Shown in pieces: positions 1 to 7,486 of a DNA stretch of 10,976 nucleotides (positions are counted from its first letter, which is position 1; every line of letters begins with the position of its first letter). Position numbers and translations under genes: made by a program. Below the pieces are notes generated by a model, which worked only from the letters and a program-made list of their open reading frames with translations, made no database searches and was not told where the DNA came from. The DNA comes from Chloroflexota bacterium (GTDB taxonomy: Bacteria; Chloroflexota; Limnocylindria; Limnocylindrales; CSP1-4): NCBI GenBank assembly GCA_003158495.1, contig PMJT01000209.1:1-10976 (forward strand). Reading direction: 5' to 3'.

Positions 1-101
1 GAGTAGTCGGCCAGCTCCGCCTTCAGGACCACGTCGTTGTACCACTCCGGGAAGTTCTCGGACTGGTGCGTGATGCTGGTGACGAAACCTTCCTTGGGCA
101 C
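1..101 (-). CDS. proS: Prolyl-tRNA synthetase, N-terminal fragment (runs off the window)
   Basis: Only the first 33 codons are present; the gene continues past the left edge. Prolyl-tRNA synthetase charges tRNA-Pro with proline in the cytoplasm. The visible N-terminus contains SENFPEWYNDVVLKAELADY (residues 14-33), which matches the start of the catalytic domain in the archaeal/eukaryote-like ProRS class. That class lacks the large editing insertion of the E. coli type (family knowledge). The GTG start at 99-101 is chosen because a strong AGGAGGAG Shine-Dalgarno lies 6 nt upstream and homology begins within about five residues. It is the last gene of the rpsB-to-ispG run in this window, 103 nt after the ispG stop, probably on the same transcript. 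Identification rests on a short but distinctive stretch. Confidence 0.85.
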   Translation of the reverse strand, partial: MPKEGFVTSITHQSENFPEWYNDVVLKAELADY

Positions 102-204
102 GAAACACTCCTCCTGCGGTCGATCAGACGCGCTGATTTCGCGCAATCGTACCGCCTGAGCCGGTGCGGCGGTCGAACGGACGGTCGCGCCCGACGGCGG
201 GGCT
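102..204. other. Intergenic spacer between ispG and proS
   Basis: This 103-nt spacer is the widest gap of the operon. On the minus strand it holds a 6-bp inverted repeat, ACCGCC/GGCGGT, at 151-156 and 168-173 with an 11-nt loop and no T-run. It also holds a TACGAT hexamer (146-151) that could act as a weak -10 element but has no clear -35 partner. I see no T-box-like features and no rho-independent terminator, so read-through into proS is the simpler reading. Confidence 0.4.
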
Positions 205-1446
205 CTACCGCCCCGCGCCCACCGACGGGAAGCGCCGCTCGACGTACGAGTCCAGGATCGCCTTGAACTCGTCGACGATGCGATCGCCGCGCAGGGTTCG
301 GTCCAGCGCGCCGTCGATGAAGACAGGCGCTACCGGCTCTTCGAACGTGCCCGGAAGGCTGATGCCGATGTCGGCGTGCTTCGATTCGCCGGGGCCGTTG
401 ACGACGCAGCCCATCACGGCCACACGCATCTCCTCGACGCCGGGGTGGCGATCGCGCCACGCGGGCATCTGGTCGCGCAGGTAGGCCTGGATGTCGCGGG
501 CCAGCTCCTGGAAGTAGGTGCTCGTCGTCCGACCGCAGCCCGGGCAGGACGTAACCTGTGGCAGGAATGACCGGATCCCGAGCGACTGCAGGACTTGCTG
601 GGCCACTGCCACCTCTTCGGTCCGGTCGCCGCCGGGCTCGGGCGTAATGGAGACGCGGATGGTGTCGCCGATCCCCTCCGCGAGCAGCAGCGACAGCCCG
701 GCCGTCGAGGCCACGATGCCCTTCATGCCCATCCCCGCCTCGGTCAGGCCGAGATGGAGGGCGTAGTCGCCGCGTGCCGCGAGCCGCCGGTACACCTCGA
801 CCAGGTCGCGCACGCCCGAAACCTTGGCCGACAGGACGATCCGGTCGTGACCGAGCCCGGTCGCCTCCGCCAGTTCAGCCGATCGGACGGCGCTCTCGAC
901 CATGGCGTCGATCATCACGTCGCGGGCATCTCGCGGCTCGGCCAGGCGCGCGTTTGCGTCCATCAGCTCGGCCAGGACGGCCTGATCAAGAGAACCCCAG
1001 TTGACGCCGATCCGAACCGGCTTGCCGTTGTCGACGGCCAGGCGGACGATGGCCGTGAAGTGGTCGTCGTGGTGCCGGCCGGGGCCAACGTTCCCGGGAT
1101 TGATGCGGTACTTGTCCAGGGCCCGGGCCGTCTCCTGGAAATCGGCCAGGAGCTTGTGGCCGTTGTAATGGAAGTCGCCGACGATCGGCACCGCCGCACC
1201 CAGGCCTCGAACCTTGCGCACGATCTCCGGGACGGCGGCCGCAGCGGCCTCGGTGTTGACCGTAATTCGGACGAGTTCACTGCCGGCATGAGCGAGGCGC
1301 GCGACCTGGATCGCGGTCGCATCGGCGTCCGCGGTGTCCGTGTTGGTCATGGACTGGACGACGATGGGGCGGCCGCCGCCGATCACCACGCCGCCCACGT
1401 CGACGGCGACGGATCGCCTCCGAGTGGCGAAATCGAGAGCGCCCAT
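205..1446 (-). CDS. ispG: (E)-4-hydroxy-3-methylbut-2-enyl-diphosphate synthase (IspG/GcpE)
   Basis: IspG converts MEcPP to HMBPP, the penultimate step of the MEP isoprenoid pathway, using a [4Fe-4S] cluster and reduced flavodoxin or ferredoxin in the cytoplasm. The 413-residue product begins with the family signature VQSMTNTDT (residues 30-38) at the start of the TIM barrel. The C-terminal domain has the three cluster cysteines, C301 and C304 in SCPGCGR and C347 in MGCVVNGPGE. It also has the fourth ligand E354, seven residues after the last cysteine as in E. coli IspG (C305/E312). RINPGNVG (114-121) is also typical. The ATG start lies 2 nt after the protease stop. There is no good Shine-Dalgarno, so translation is probably coupled to the gene before it. 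The position after dxr and an M50 protease is a common bacterial arrangement. Confidence 0.97.
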   Translation of the reverse strand: MGALDFATRRRSVAVDVGGVVIGGGRPIVVQSMTNTDTADADATAIQVARLAHAGSELVRITVNTEAAAAAVPEIVRKVRGLGAAVPIVGDFHYNGHKLLADFQETARALDKYRINPGNVGPGRHHDDHFTAIVRLAVDNGKPVRIGVNWGSLDQAVLAELMDANARLAEPRDARDVMIDAMVESAVRSAELAEATGLGHDRIVLSAKVSGVRDLVEVYRRLAARGDYALHLGLTEAGMGMKGIVASTAGLSLLLAEGIGDTIRVSITPEPGGDRTEEVAVAQQVLQSLGIRSFLPQVTSCPGCGRTTSTYFQELARDIQAYLRDQMPAWRDRHPGVEEMRVAVMGCVVNGPGESKHADIGISLPGTFEEPVAPVFIDGALDRTLRGDRIVDEFKAILDSYVERRFPSVGAGR

Positions 1447-1448
1447 GG

Positions 1449-2561
1449 CTACTGGCCGCCGCTGACCTTGAGTATGTCGAACCAGGTTATCCAGCCCATG
1501 AAAGCTAACAGCAGAGCGAAGCTGGCAACGTACGCAAAGGTTTCGAACGCGCTGACGCCCCGCGCCCCGAAGATCTTCTTGACGATCATGATCACCATCT
1601 TGCCGCCGTCCAGAACCGGCAGCGGGAGAACGTTCACCAGCGCAAGGTTGGCCGAGATGATCGCCGCGAACAGCAGCATGATCATCAGCGCGTTGGGCTG
1701 CTGGACGACGTGGCCGATGTCCGAGGCGATACCGACCGGCCCCGAGACGCCCGGAGGCGCAGAACCTGGGTTGGTGACGAGTTGTCGCCCGATGTCACCG
1801 ACGGCGCCCAGGATCACGTTCATCGCCCTGCCGGTGGCCCCTACAGCCAGGCCAATCGCGCTGACCGGGTCGCCCGGCGTGGCCTGCAGCTGGCTGCTCA
1901 TCACGACGCCGAGCGCGCCTTCGTTCTGAGTCGGTACCCGCAAAGTAACCGTGACGGAACGCTGCTTTCCTTGCGCGTCCGCGATAACCAGGTGGACGGT
2001 CTGGCCGCCGTGGCTGAGCAGGTCATTGCGCCATGCCAGGGACGGGTCAGTGCTCGAGAACTCGAGAACCGACGACCGCGGGTATGTCCGGCCGTCTATC
2101 GAGACGATTGTTTCCCCAGGCTGGATGCCCGCCGAGGCCGCCGGCGAATTGGCCACGACCTGGTCGATCGTGGGCTGCACGACCGGGTTGTACGCCCAGG
2201 CGACGATGAAGAACAGGAAGATCGCGACCAGCAGGTTCATGCCGACGCCCGAGACGAGGACGATCAGCTGTTTGGGAAGGCCCGCGTTCGTGAAGGCCCG
2301 CGGGTCGTCCGAGTTGCTCTCCTCGCCCTCGAGACGCACGAAACCGCCGATCGGAAGGTAGTTGAGCGTGTATTCCGTCTCGTGGTCGTGGCCGAGCACC
2401 TTTGCGCGAGGCGGGAACCCGAGGCCGAACTCGAGCACTCTGATCCCGGAGAGGCGGGCCATGATGAAATGGCCCACTTCGTGGATGAGCACGAGCGGGA
2501 TCAGGATCACGAACAGCCCGATGATGCCGGTCAGTCCGAATGTCAGGCCGGCGAAACTCAT
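1449..2561 (-). CDS. rseP: RseP/Rip1-like site-2 intramembrane metalloprotease (M50)
   Basis: This is a 370-aa integral membrane zinc protease. In characterised relatives (E. coli RseP, mycobacterial Rip1) it cuts anti-sigma factors and leftover signal peptides inside the membrane. The catalytic HEVGH (residues 27-31) sits in the first hydrophobic segment (about 11-35). A second membrane segment spans about 98-122, and a single PDZ domain about 128-210 carries GIQPGETIVSIDGR. The SGPVGIAS loop (273-280) follows. The third segment holds NVLPLPVLDGGK (310-321) with the second active-site motif LDG (D318), and a last segment spans about 336-358. It has one PDZ domain, not the two of E. coli RseP, and is correspondingly shorter. 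The ATG overlaps the dxr stop (ATGA) and has GGAGG (2569-2573) 7 nt upstream. The substrate cannot be read from this window. Confidence 0.95.
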   Translation of the reverse strand: MSFAGLTFGLTGIIGLFVILIPLVLIHEVGHFIMARLSGIRVLEFGLGFPPRAKVLGHDHETEYTLNYLPIGGFVRLEGEESNSDDPRAFTNAGLPKQLIVLVSGVGMNLLVAIFLFFIVAWAYNPVVQPTIDQVVANSPAASAGIQPGETIVSIDGRTYPRSSVLEFSSTDPSLAWRNDLLSHGGQTVHLVIADAQGKQRSVTVTLRVPTQNEGALGVVMSSQLQATPGDPVSAIGLAVGATGRAMNVILGAVGDIGRQLVTNPGSAPPGVSGPVGIASDIGHVVQQPNALMIMLLFAAIISANLALVNVLPLPVLDGGKMVIMIVKKIFGARGVSAFETFAYVASFALLLAFMGWITWFDILKVSGGQ

Positions 2562-3802
2562 GGGTAAGCCTCCGCAAAGCGCCGGACTTCGATGTCCAGG
2601 TTGATGAGCTGTTCCAGCGACGGCTCGGCCGGGGAACCGGCGCCGAAACGATCTACGGCCGCATCGAGCAGCCGGGGTATGCCGTTGAAATCCAGACTGC
2701 CGTCCAGGAACCGGGCCACCGCCACCTCGTCCGCCGAGATCAGCGCGGCACTCGCCAGCGGACCGGAGACTCCGGCGGCTCGGGCGATCCGCAATGCCGG
2801 GAAACGGTCCTCATCAGGAGCCCTGAACTCGAGCCGGCCTGCCGCAATCAGGTCCACGGCCGGAGTCGGCGAGGCCAGCCGATCAGGGTATGTGAGGGCG
2901 TACTGGATGGGGAGCCTCATGTCGGGTGTTCCAAGCTGTGCCTTCAAGGAGCCGTCGACGAACTGCACAGCGGAATGGACGACGCTCTGGGGGTGGATCA
3001 CGACCGATATGGCCGGGAAGGCCACATCGTACAGCCAGCGTGCTTCGATAACCTCCAACCCTTTGTTAGCGAGTGTTGCGGAGTCGATCGTGATCTTCGC
3101 CCCCATCGTCCATGTGGGATGGCGCAGCGCCCGTTCCGGTGTCACTGTCGCGAGGTCCGCGACGCTCGAATCGAGAAACGGGCCGCCCGACGCGGTGAGC
3201 CACAGACGCTCCACCGCCGCGTGCCGTTCCCCCACCAGGCATTGCCAGATGGCGGAGTGCTCCGAATCGATTGGGCGGAGCCATCCGAGCGGGCTCGCTA
3301 GGGGGTGAGTAGCGCCGCCCGGGGCCGCAGCGACGCCCGCGGCGAGCCGCCTGGCCAGAGGCATGACGAGGTGGCCGCCCGCTACCAGGGTCTCCTTGTT
3401 GGCCGTGGCGACGATCTTGCCCGCATCGAGGGCCGCGAGGACCGACCGCAGCGCGACCATTCCTCCCGTGGCCACCACGACGAGATCGACGTCGGGCCGC
3501 GTGGCGAGCGACTCCAGGGCATCCGCGCCACCGACGAGTTCCGTTCCGGCCGGAAGATCCAGCCGGGCGGCCGCGTCCCCATCTGCGAGCGCGACGGCGA
3601 TCGGATGAAGCAGCCGGGCCTGTTCTTCGAGAACCCCCGCCTGCGAGCCCGTAGCGATGGCCACCACGCGGAAGGCGTCCGAGTTGCGCGCCAGGACATC
3701 GACGGCCTGCCGGCCGATCGACCCGCCAGACCCGAGGAGGGCGACCCGCACGGGCGAAGCACCGCTACCGCGGCCGCTCCCCTGCCCCGCCGCGAAGCTC
3801 AC
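2558..3802 (-). CDS. dxr: 1-deoxy-D-xylulose 5-phosphate reductoisomerase
   Basis: Dxr converts DXP to MEP with NADPH and a divalent metal, the committed step of the MEP pathway and the target of fosmidomycin. The 414-aa protein shows the NADPH loop GSGGSIG (24-30, where most homologues have GSTGSIG), ATANKE (132-137) and the metal site DSEH (D179, E181). It also has ASGGPF (204-209), the substrate segment HPTWTMGAKITIDSAT (228-243) with NKGLE (246-250, metal ligand E250), and HPQS (270-273). ANKE and DSEH are separated by about 18 more residues than in E. coli (see findings). The chosen start is GTG at 3802, 1 nt after the cdsA stop. An internal GTG at codon 18 (3749-3751) would give a more family-like N-terminus and cannot be excluded. 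The 3' end overlaps the next ATG by 4 nt. Confidence 0.95.
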   Translation of the reverse strand: MSFAAGQGSGRGSGASPVRVALLGSGGSIGRQAVDVLARNSDAFRVVAIATGSQAGVLEEQARLLHPIAVALADGDAAARLDLPAGTELVGGADALESLATRPDVDLVVVATGGMVALRSVLAALDAGKIVATANKETLVAGGHLVMPLARRLAAGVAAAPGGATHPLASPLGWLRPIDSEHSAIWQCLVGERHAAVERLWLTASGGPFLDSSVADLATVTPERALRHPTWTMGAKITIDSATLANKGLEVIEARWLYDVAFPAISVVIHPQSVVHSAVQFVDGSLKAQLGTPDMRLPIQYALTYPDRLASPTPAVDLIAAGRLEFRAPDEDRFPALRIARAAGVSGPLASAALISADEVAVARFLDGSLDFNGIPRLLDAAVDRFGAGSPAEPSLEQLINLDIEVRRFAEAYP

Positions 3803-3803
3803 G

Positions 3804-4631
3804 TCAGCGGACCAGGGCGGTGACGAAGATGGCCGCGATCGGCGCCGCGAAGATGAACGAGTCCACGCGGTCCAGGATTCCGCCGTGGCCCGGGATCAGT
3901 CGTCCCGAATCCTTTGCGCCGGCGGCGCGCTTGAGCATCGACTCGGCGAGGTCGCCAGCCTGGGCCACGATGCCGATCACGGGACCCAGGACGAAGCCCA
4001 GGATGGGCGGCTGACCCAGGGCCCAGAGGCCGGCGACGGCCACGGCCGTGGAGGCGACTACTCCGCCCCAGAGGCCCCAGTAGCTCTTCGACGGGGAAAT
4101 ATGAGAGAGGAACTTGCGCTTGCCCAGGGCGATGCCGAGGCAGTAGGCGCCCGTATCGAAAGACCACACGAGCAGGATCGCGAGCAGGATCCAGCCGCGC
4201 TGCGCACCCAGCTGGGCGAGTGGCGCCGTGCCCGCGAGGGGCGGAGCGACTTCGCCGAGCCGGACAAGGGCGCCCAGCATGCCGACGTAGACCGCGGCGA
4301 AGGCCGTGGCCATCCAGGCCGCGAAACCGGCCTTCACGTCCGACTCGAGGAAGACGGCGAAGGCCGCCACCACGAGCGCGGCGGCGACGGCGAGATCGGC
4401 ATAAGGCCGAAGCTGCGAGATCGAGGCCACGTCAGCGGCCACGGCGACCGCGCCGAGGATCGCAACAGCGGGCACGACCGCGTAACCGGCACCGCGCAGC
4501 AGCCGAGCGGTCTCCCACGCCCCGAGAGCTACGAAGACCGCGATCAGCGCGCCGAACCACGGCTCGCCCAGGGCCAGGACGATCAGCAGGGGCGGCACGA
4601 AGATCGCCGCGCTGAGAGCCCGCTGACGCAT
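3804..4631 (-). CDS. cdsA: Phosphatidate cytidylyltransferase (CDP-diacylglycerol synthase)
   Basis: CdsA makes CDP-diacylglycerol from phosphatidic acid and CTP at the inner face of the membrane, the branch point for anionic phospholipids. The 275-aa product is strongly hydrophobic, with about seven or eight membrane segments. The family signature lies at its C-terminus: SMLKR (231-235), AKD (239-241), then LIPGHGGILDRVD (245-257) with the conserved metal-binding aspartates. An upstream SPSKSYWG (179-186) corresponds to the SPKKTxEG motif of the family. ATG at 4629-4631 is supported by AAGGAG (4637-4642) 5 nt upstream. This Shine-Dalgarno overlaps the uppS stop codon, and the two genes are 9 nt apart, which suggests coupled translation. 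Confidence 0.96.
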   Translation of the reverse strand: MRQRALSAAIFVPPLLIVLALGEPWFGALIAVFVALGAWETARLLRGAGYAVVPAVAILGAVAVAADVASISQLRPYADLAVAAALVVAAFAVFLESDVKAGFAAWMATAFAAVYVGMLGALVRLGEVAPPLAGTAPLAQLGAQRGWILLAILLVWSFDTGAYCLGIALGKRKFLSHISPSKSYWGLWGGVVASTAVAVAGLWALGQPPILGFVLGPVIGIVAQAGDLAESMLKRAAGAKDSGRLIPGHGGILDRVDSFIFAAPIAAIFVTALVR

Positions 4632-4640
4632 TCGGTCTCC

Positions 4641-5459
4641 TTACCGGCCGAACCGGCGCTGCCGGCTGGCGAATTCGATGATTGCCGCGTCGAACGCATC
4701 GGGCCCAAAGTCGGGCCAGAGGATCGAGCTGAAATAGAACTCGGCATAGGCAGCCTGCCAGATCAGGAAGTTGGAGAGCCGCTCGTCCCCGCCCGTGCGG
4801 ATGACCATATCGGGGTCCGGCATGCCCGCGGTGTAGAGGGCGCCAGAGATGGCTTCCTCGTCGATCTGGTCCGGGCGCAGCCCGCGAGTCACAAGCTTCC
4901 GCGTGGCATCCACCAGTTCCGTGCGGCCCGAGTAGTTGAAGGCGATGTTGAGCTGCAGGCGCCGGCCGCCGGCCGTCGCGTCGAGGGCGCTCTGGATCGA
5001 TGTCCGCGTCTCGGTCGGAAGCTCGTCTATCCGGCCGAGCAGGCGAACCCTGGCCCCCTGGGCCTTCAACTCCGCAGTCTCGTTTCGGATGACTTTCTCC
5101 AGCAGGAAGAAGAGTCCGCCCACTTCTTCGTCCGAGCGTGCCCAGTTCTCGCGGCTGAAGGCATAGAGTGACAGGACCTCTATGCCACGGCGGACGGAGT
5201 GGCGGATGATCTCGCGGATCGCCTCGACGCCGGCGGCGTGGCCGTCCATCTCGGACTGGCCGCGGGCCTTCGCCCAACGACGGTTGCCGTCCATGATGAT
5301 CGCCACGTGGCGAGGCAGCTCGTCTCGAGGAACGACGAAGGGTTCCGTGGGGGCCGCCTCGGGAGAAGCGGCGACCGCTGCGGCCGCTTCTGCCGCCGCC
5401 CCAGTCTCACTGTGGACGAGGGCCGGCGAGTCGGTCGGGCGGCGTATCCGGCCGGCCAC
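4641..5459 (-). CDS. uppS: Isoprenyl transferase (undecaprenyl diphosphate synthase family)
   Basis: UppS extends farnesyl diphosphate with cis-isoprene units from IPP to form the C55 carrier lipid for peptidoglycan and other envelope polymers. The 272-aa product has IIMDGNRRWAK (54-64) with catalytic D57, FSRENW (101-106), and RTGGDERLSNFLIWQ (221-235) containing the diphosphate-binding arginines and serine. The start is GTG at 5459, inferred from GGAGG (5464-5468) 4 nt upstream and from the TAGTG overlap with the frr stop. No other start lies in frame before the conserved domain. This gives an Ala/Pro/Glu-rich N-terminal extension of about 45 residues that E. coli UppS lacks. Chain length cannot be read from sequence alone, so a shorter or longer cis-prenyl product remains possible. 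Confidence 0.94.
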   Translation of the reverse strand: MAGRIRRPTDSPALVHSETGAAAEAAAAVAASPEAAPTEPFVVPRDELPRHVAIIMDGNRRWAKARGQSEMDGHAAGVEAIREIIRHSVRRGIEVLSLYAFSRENWARSDEEVGGLFFLLEKVIRNETAELKAQGARVRLLGRIDELPTETRTSIQSALDATAGGRRLQLNIAFNYSGRTELVDATRKLVTRGLRPDQIDEEAISGALYTAGMPDPDMVIRTGGDERLSNFLIWQAAYAEFYFSSILWPDFGPDAFDAAIIEFASRQRRFGR

Positions 5460-6016
5460 TAGACCTCCAGGATCTCCTGCTCCTTGGCCGCGCCGACGCG
5501 ATCGACATCCGCGACGTGCTTGTCGGTGATGCGCTGGAGCTGCTCCATCTCGCGGCGAAGCTCGTCGGAACTGAGCGTCCCTTCGTGCTCTTCCTTCTTG
5601 AGCAGGTCCGCGGCATCGCGGCGCAGGTTGCGAATCTCCACCCGGGCCTCTTCCATGCGCTTGTGGATCTGCTTGACTAGGTCCTTGCGGCGCTCTTCCG
5701 TGAGCGGCGGGATGTTCAGCCGGATGACCGAGCTGTCCACATTGGGCACGAGGCCTATGTCGCTCTTGATGATCGCCTTTTCTATCGCCTGCAGAACGTT
5801 TCGATCCCACGGCTGGATGACGATCTGATGCCCTTCGTGGACGCTCACGCCGGCGAGCTGGTTGATGGGCATGGGCGAGCCGTAGGCCTCGACGACGAGG
5901 TGGTCAACGATCGACGTCGACGCTCGGCCGGTGCGGACGCCCTGCAGGTCGCGCCCGAGGACCTCCACCGCCCGAATCATCTTGTGTTCGGTGGCCGACA
6001 ACGTCTCGCTGCTCAT
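5459..6016 (-). CDS. frr: Ribosome recycling factor
   Basis: RRF works with EF-G (and IF3) to split the post-termination ribosome. Length is 185 aa, the normal size of the family. Domain I is built from the N-terminal helix with VRTGRAS (27-33) and the long C-terminal helices beginning near NIPPLTEERRKDLVK (101-115). Domain II lies between them (about 34-103). The ATG overlaps the pyrH stop by 4 nt (ATGA) and has GGAGG (6026-6030) 9 nt upstream. The stop TAG shares its last base with the GTG start of uppS. The pyrH-frr-uppS order is very common in bacteria. Confidence 0.98.
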   Translation of the reverse strand: MSSETLSATEHKMIRAVEVLGRDLQGVRTGRASTSIVDHLVVEAYGSPMPINQLAGVSVHEGHQIVIQPWDRNVLQAIEKAIIKSDIGLVPNVDSSVIRLNIPPLTEERRKDLVKQIHKRMEEARVEIRNLRRDAADLLKKEEHEGTLSSDELRREMEQLQRITDKHVADVDRVGAAKEQEILEV

Positions 6017-6810
6017 GCGGGGCTGCCTCCGGTGATCAGGGTCCCGACGGCTTCGCCGGCGGCGACCCGGGTGATGTTCTCCGGTTCGTTCAGATCGAAG
6101 ACGATGATTGGAGTGTCATTCTCCATGCACAGCGACACCGCCGTGGCGTCCAGGACGCGGAGCCTCTTCTCCAGGACCTCCGAGTACGTGAGACGCTCGT
6201 ACCGGATAGCGCCCGGATTGGCGATCGGATCCGAGTCGTACACGCCGTCGACCTTGGTGGCCTTGAGGATGATCTCGGCGCCGATCTCGACGGCACGCAA
6301 GGCCGCAGCCGTATCCGTGGTGAAGTAGGGATTGCCGGTCCCGGCGGCCAGGATGATGACCCGACCCTTTTCGAGGTGGCGGACCGCGCGGCGCCGGATG
6401 TACGGCTCGGCGACCTCGTTCATGCCGATGGCGCTCATCACGCGCGTCTGCACACCCGCCTTCTCGATGGCGTCCTGGAGTGCGAGGGCATTCATGACCG
6501 TGGCCAGCATGCCGATGTAATCGCCGGTGGCACGGTCCATCCCGCGGGCGGCGGCAGCCAGGCCCCGGAAGATGTTCCCTCCGCCGACGACTATCCCGAT
6601 CTGGACACCGGAACGATGGACTTCCGCGACCTGGGCGGCGATGAAGGCGCAGAAGTTCGGATCCACACCGTACTGGCGGCTGCCAAGGAGAGCTTCCCCG
6701 GACAACTTGAGCAGGATGCGCCGATAACGCGGCGACTTCGAATTGCTCCCGGCCGGCTCGGACTGAACTTTGCCGGCCTCATCGTCCCTGGCCGCGGTGG
6801 CCTCGCTCAT
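6013..6810 (-). CDS. pyrH: Uridylate kinase (UMP kinase)
   Basis: PyrH phosphorylates UMP to UDP in the cytoplasm, feeding RNA, UDP-sugar and CTP pools. In other bacteria it is a hexamer activated by GTP and inhibited by UTP. The amino acid kinase fold is clear: KLSGEAL (35-41), VGGGNIFRG (75-83), GTGNPYFTTDTAA (157-169) and KATKVDGVYDSDP (183-195). At 265 aa it is about 25 residues longer than most homologues. The excess is a hydrophilic Ser/Ala/Glu-rich N-terminal extension (residues 1-28). No alternative start codon lies in frame between the ATG and the kinase domain. The ATG directly follows the tsf TAA, with GGGGAG ending just before that stop. Confidence 0.97.
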   Translation of the reverse strand: MSEATAARDDEAGKVQSEPAGSNSKSPRYRRILLKLSGEALLGSRQYGVDPNFCAFIAAQVAEVHRSGVQIGIVVGGGNIFRGLAAAARGMDRATGDYIGMLATVMNALALQDAIEKAGVQTRVMSAIGMNEVAEPYIRRRAVRHLEKGRVIILAAGTGNPYFTTDTAAALRAVEIGAEIILKATKVDGVYDSDPIANPGAIRYERLTYSEVLEKRLRVLDATAVSLCMENDTPIIVFDLNEPENITRVAAGEAVGTLITGGSPA

Positions 6811-7404
<594 letters not shown>

Positions 7405-7486
7405 TGTGGTTCGTGTCTCCTGTAGGTCGGCGCCCGCCGGCCGATCGACCCCTGCCGCTCGGGCGGACGTGGCGAGAATTGGTTGC
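7405..7486 (-). other. rpsB-tsf spacer
   Basis: This is an 82-nt untranslated gap inside the operon. On the minus strand it contains GC-rich pairing potential, for example TCGGC/GCCGA at 7427-7431 and 7440-7444 with an 8-nt loop. No run of U follows, so it does not look like an intrinsic terminator. It may be an mRNA processing or partial attenuation site between S2 and EF-Ts, but nothing in the sequence proves this. Confidence 0.35.

Noticed and set aside
195..215. GGCGG/CCGCC hairpin at the ispG stop as a terminator
   Set aside because: The stem is only about five pairs and no T-run follows on the minus strand, so termination before proS is not supported.
595..1929. Long open frame on the plus strand (444 codons) opposite ispG and the protease gene
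   Set aside because: It is antisense to two clear genes and its composition follows their codon structure in GC-rich DNA. It has no domain motifs and no ribosome site.
3657..5171. Plus-strand open frame of 504 codons opposite dxr, cdsA and uppS
   Set aside because: It spans three conserved genes antisense and is rich in Arg, Gly and Asp as expected for a shadow frame. No recognisable domain.
4641..5810. A longer uppS reading frame starting inside frr
   Set aside because: The frame is open upstream, but that part overlaps frr in a different frame and is Arg-rich shadow sequence. The GTG at 5459 has a proper Shine-Dalgarno and stop-start overlap.
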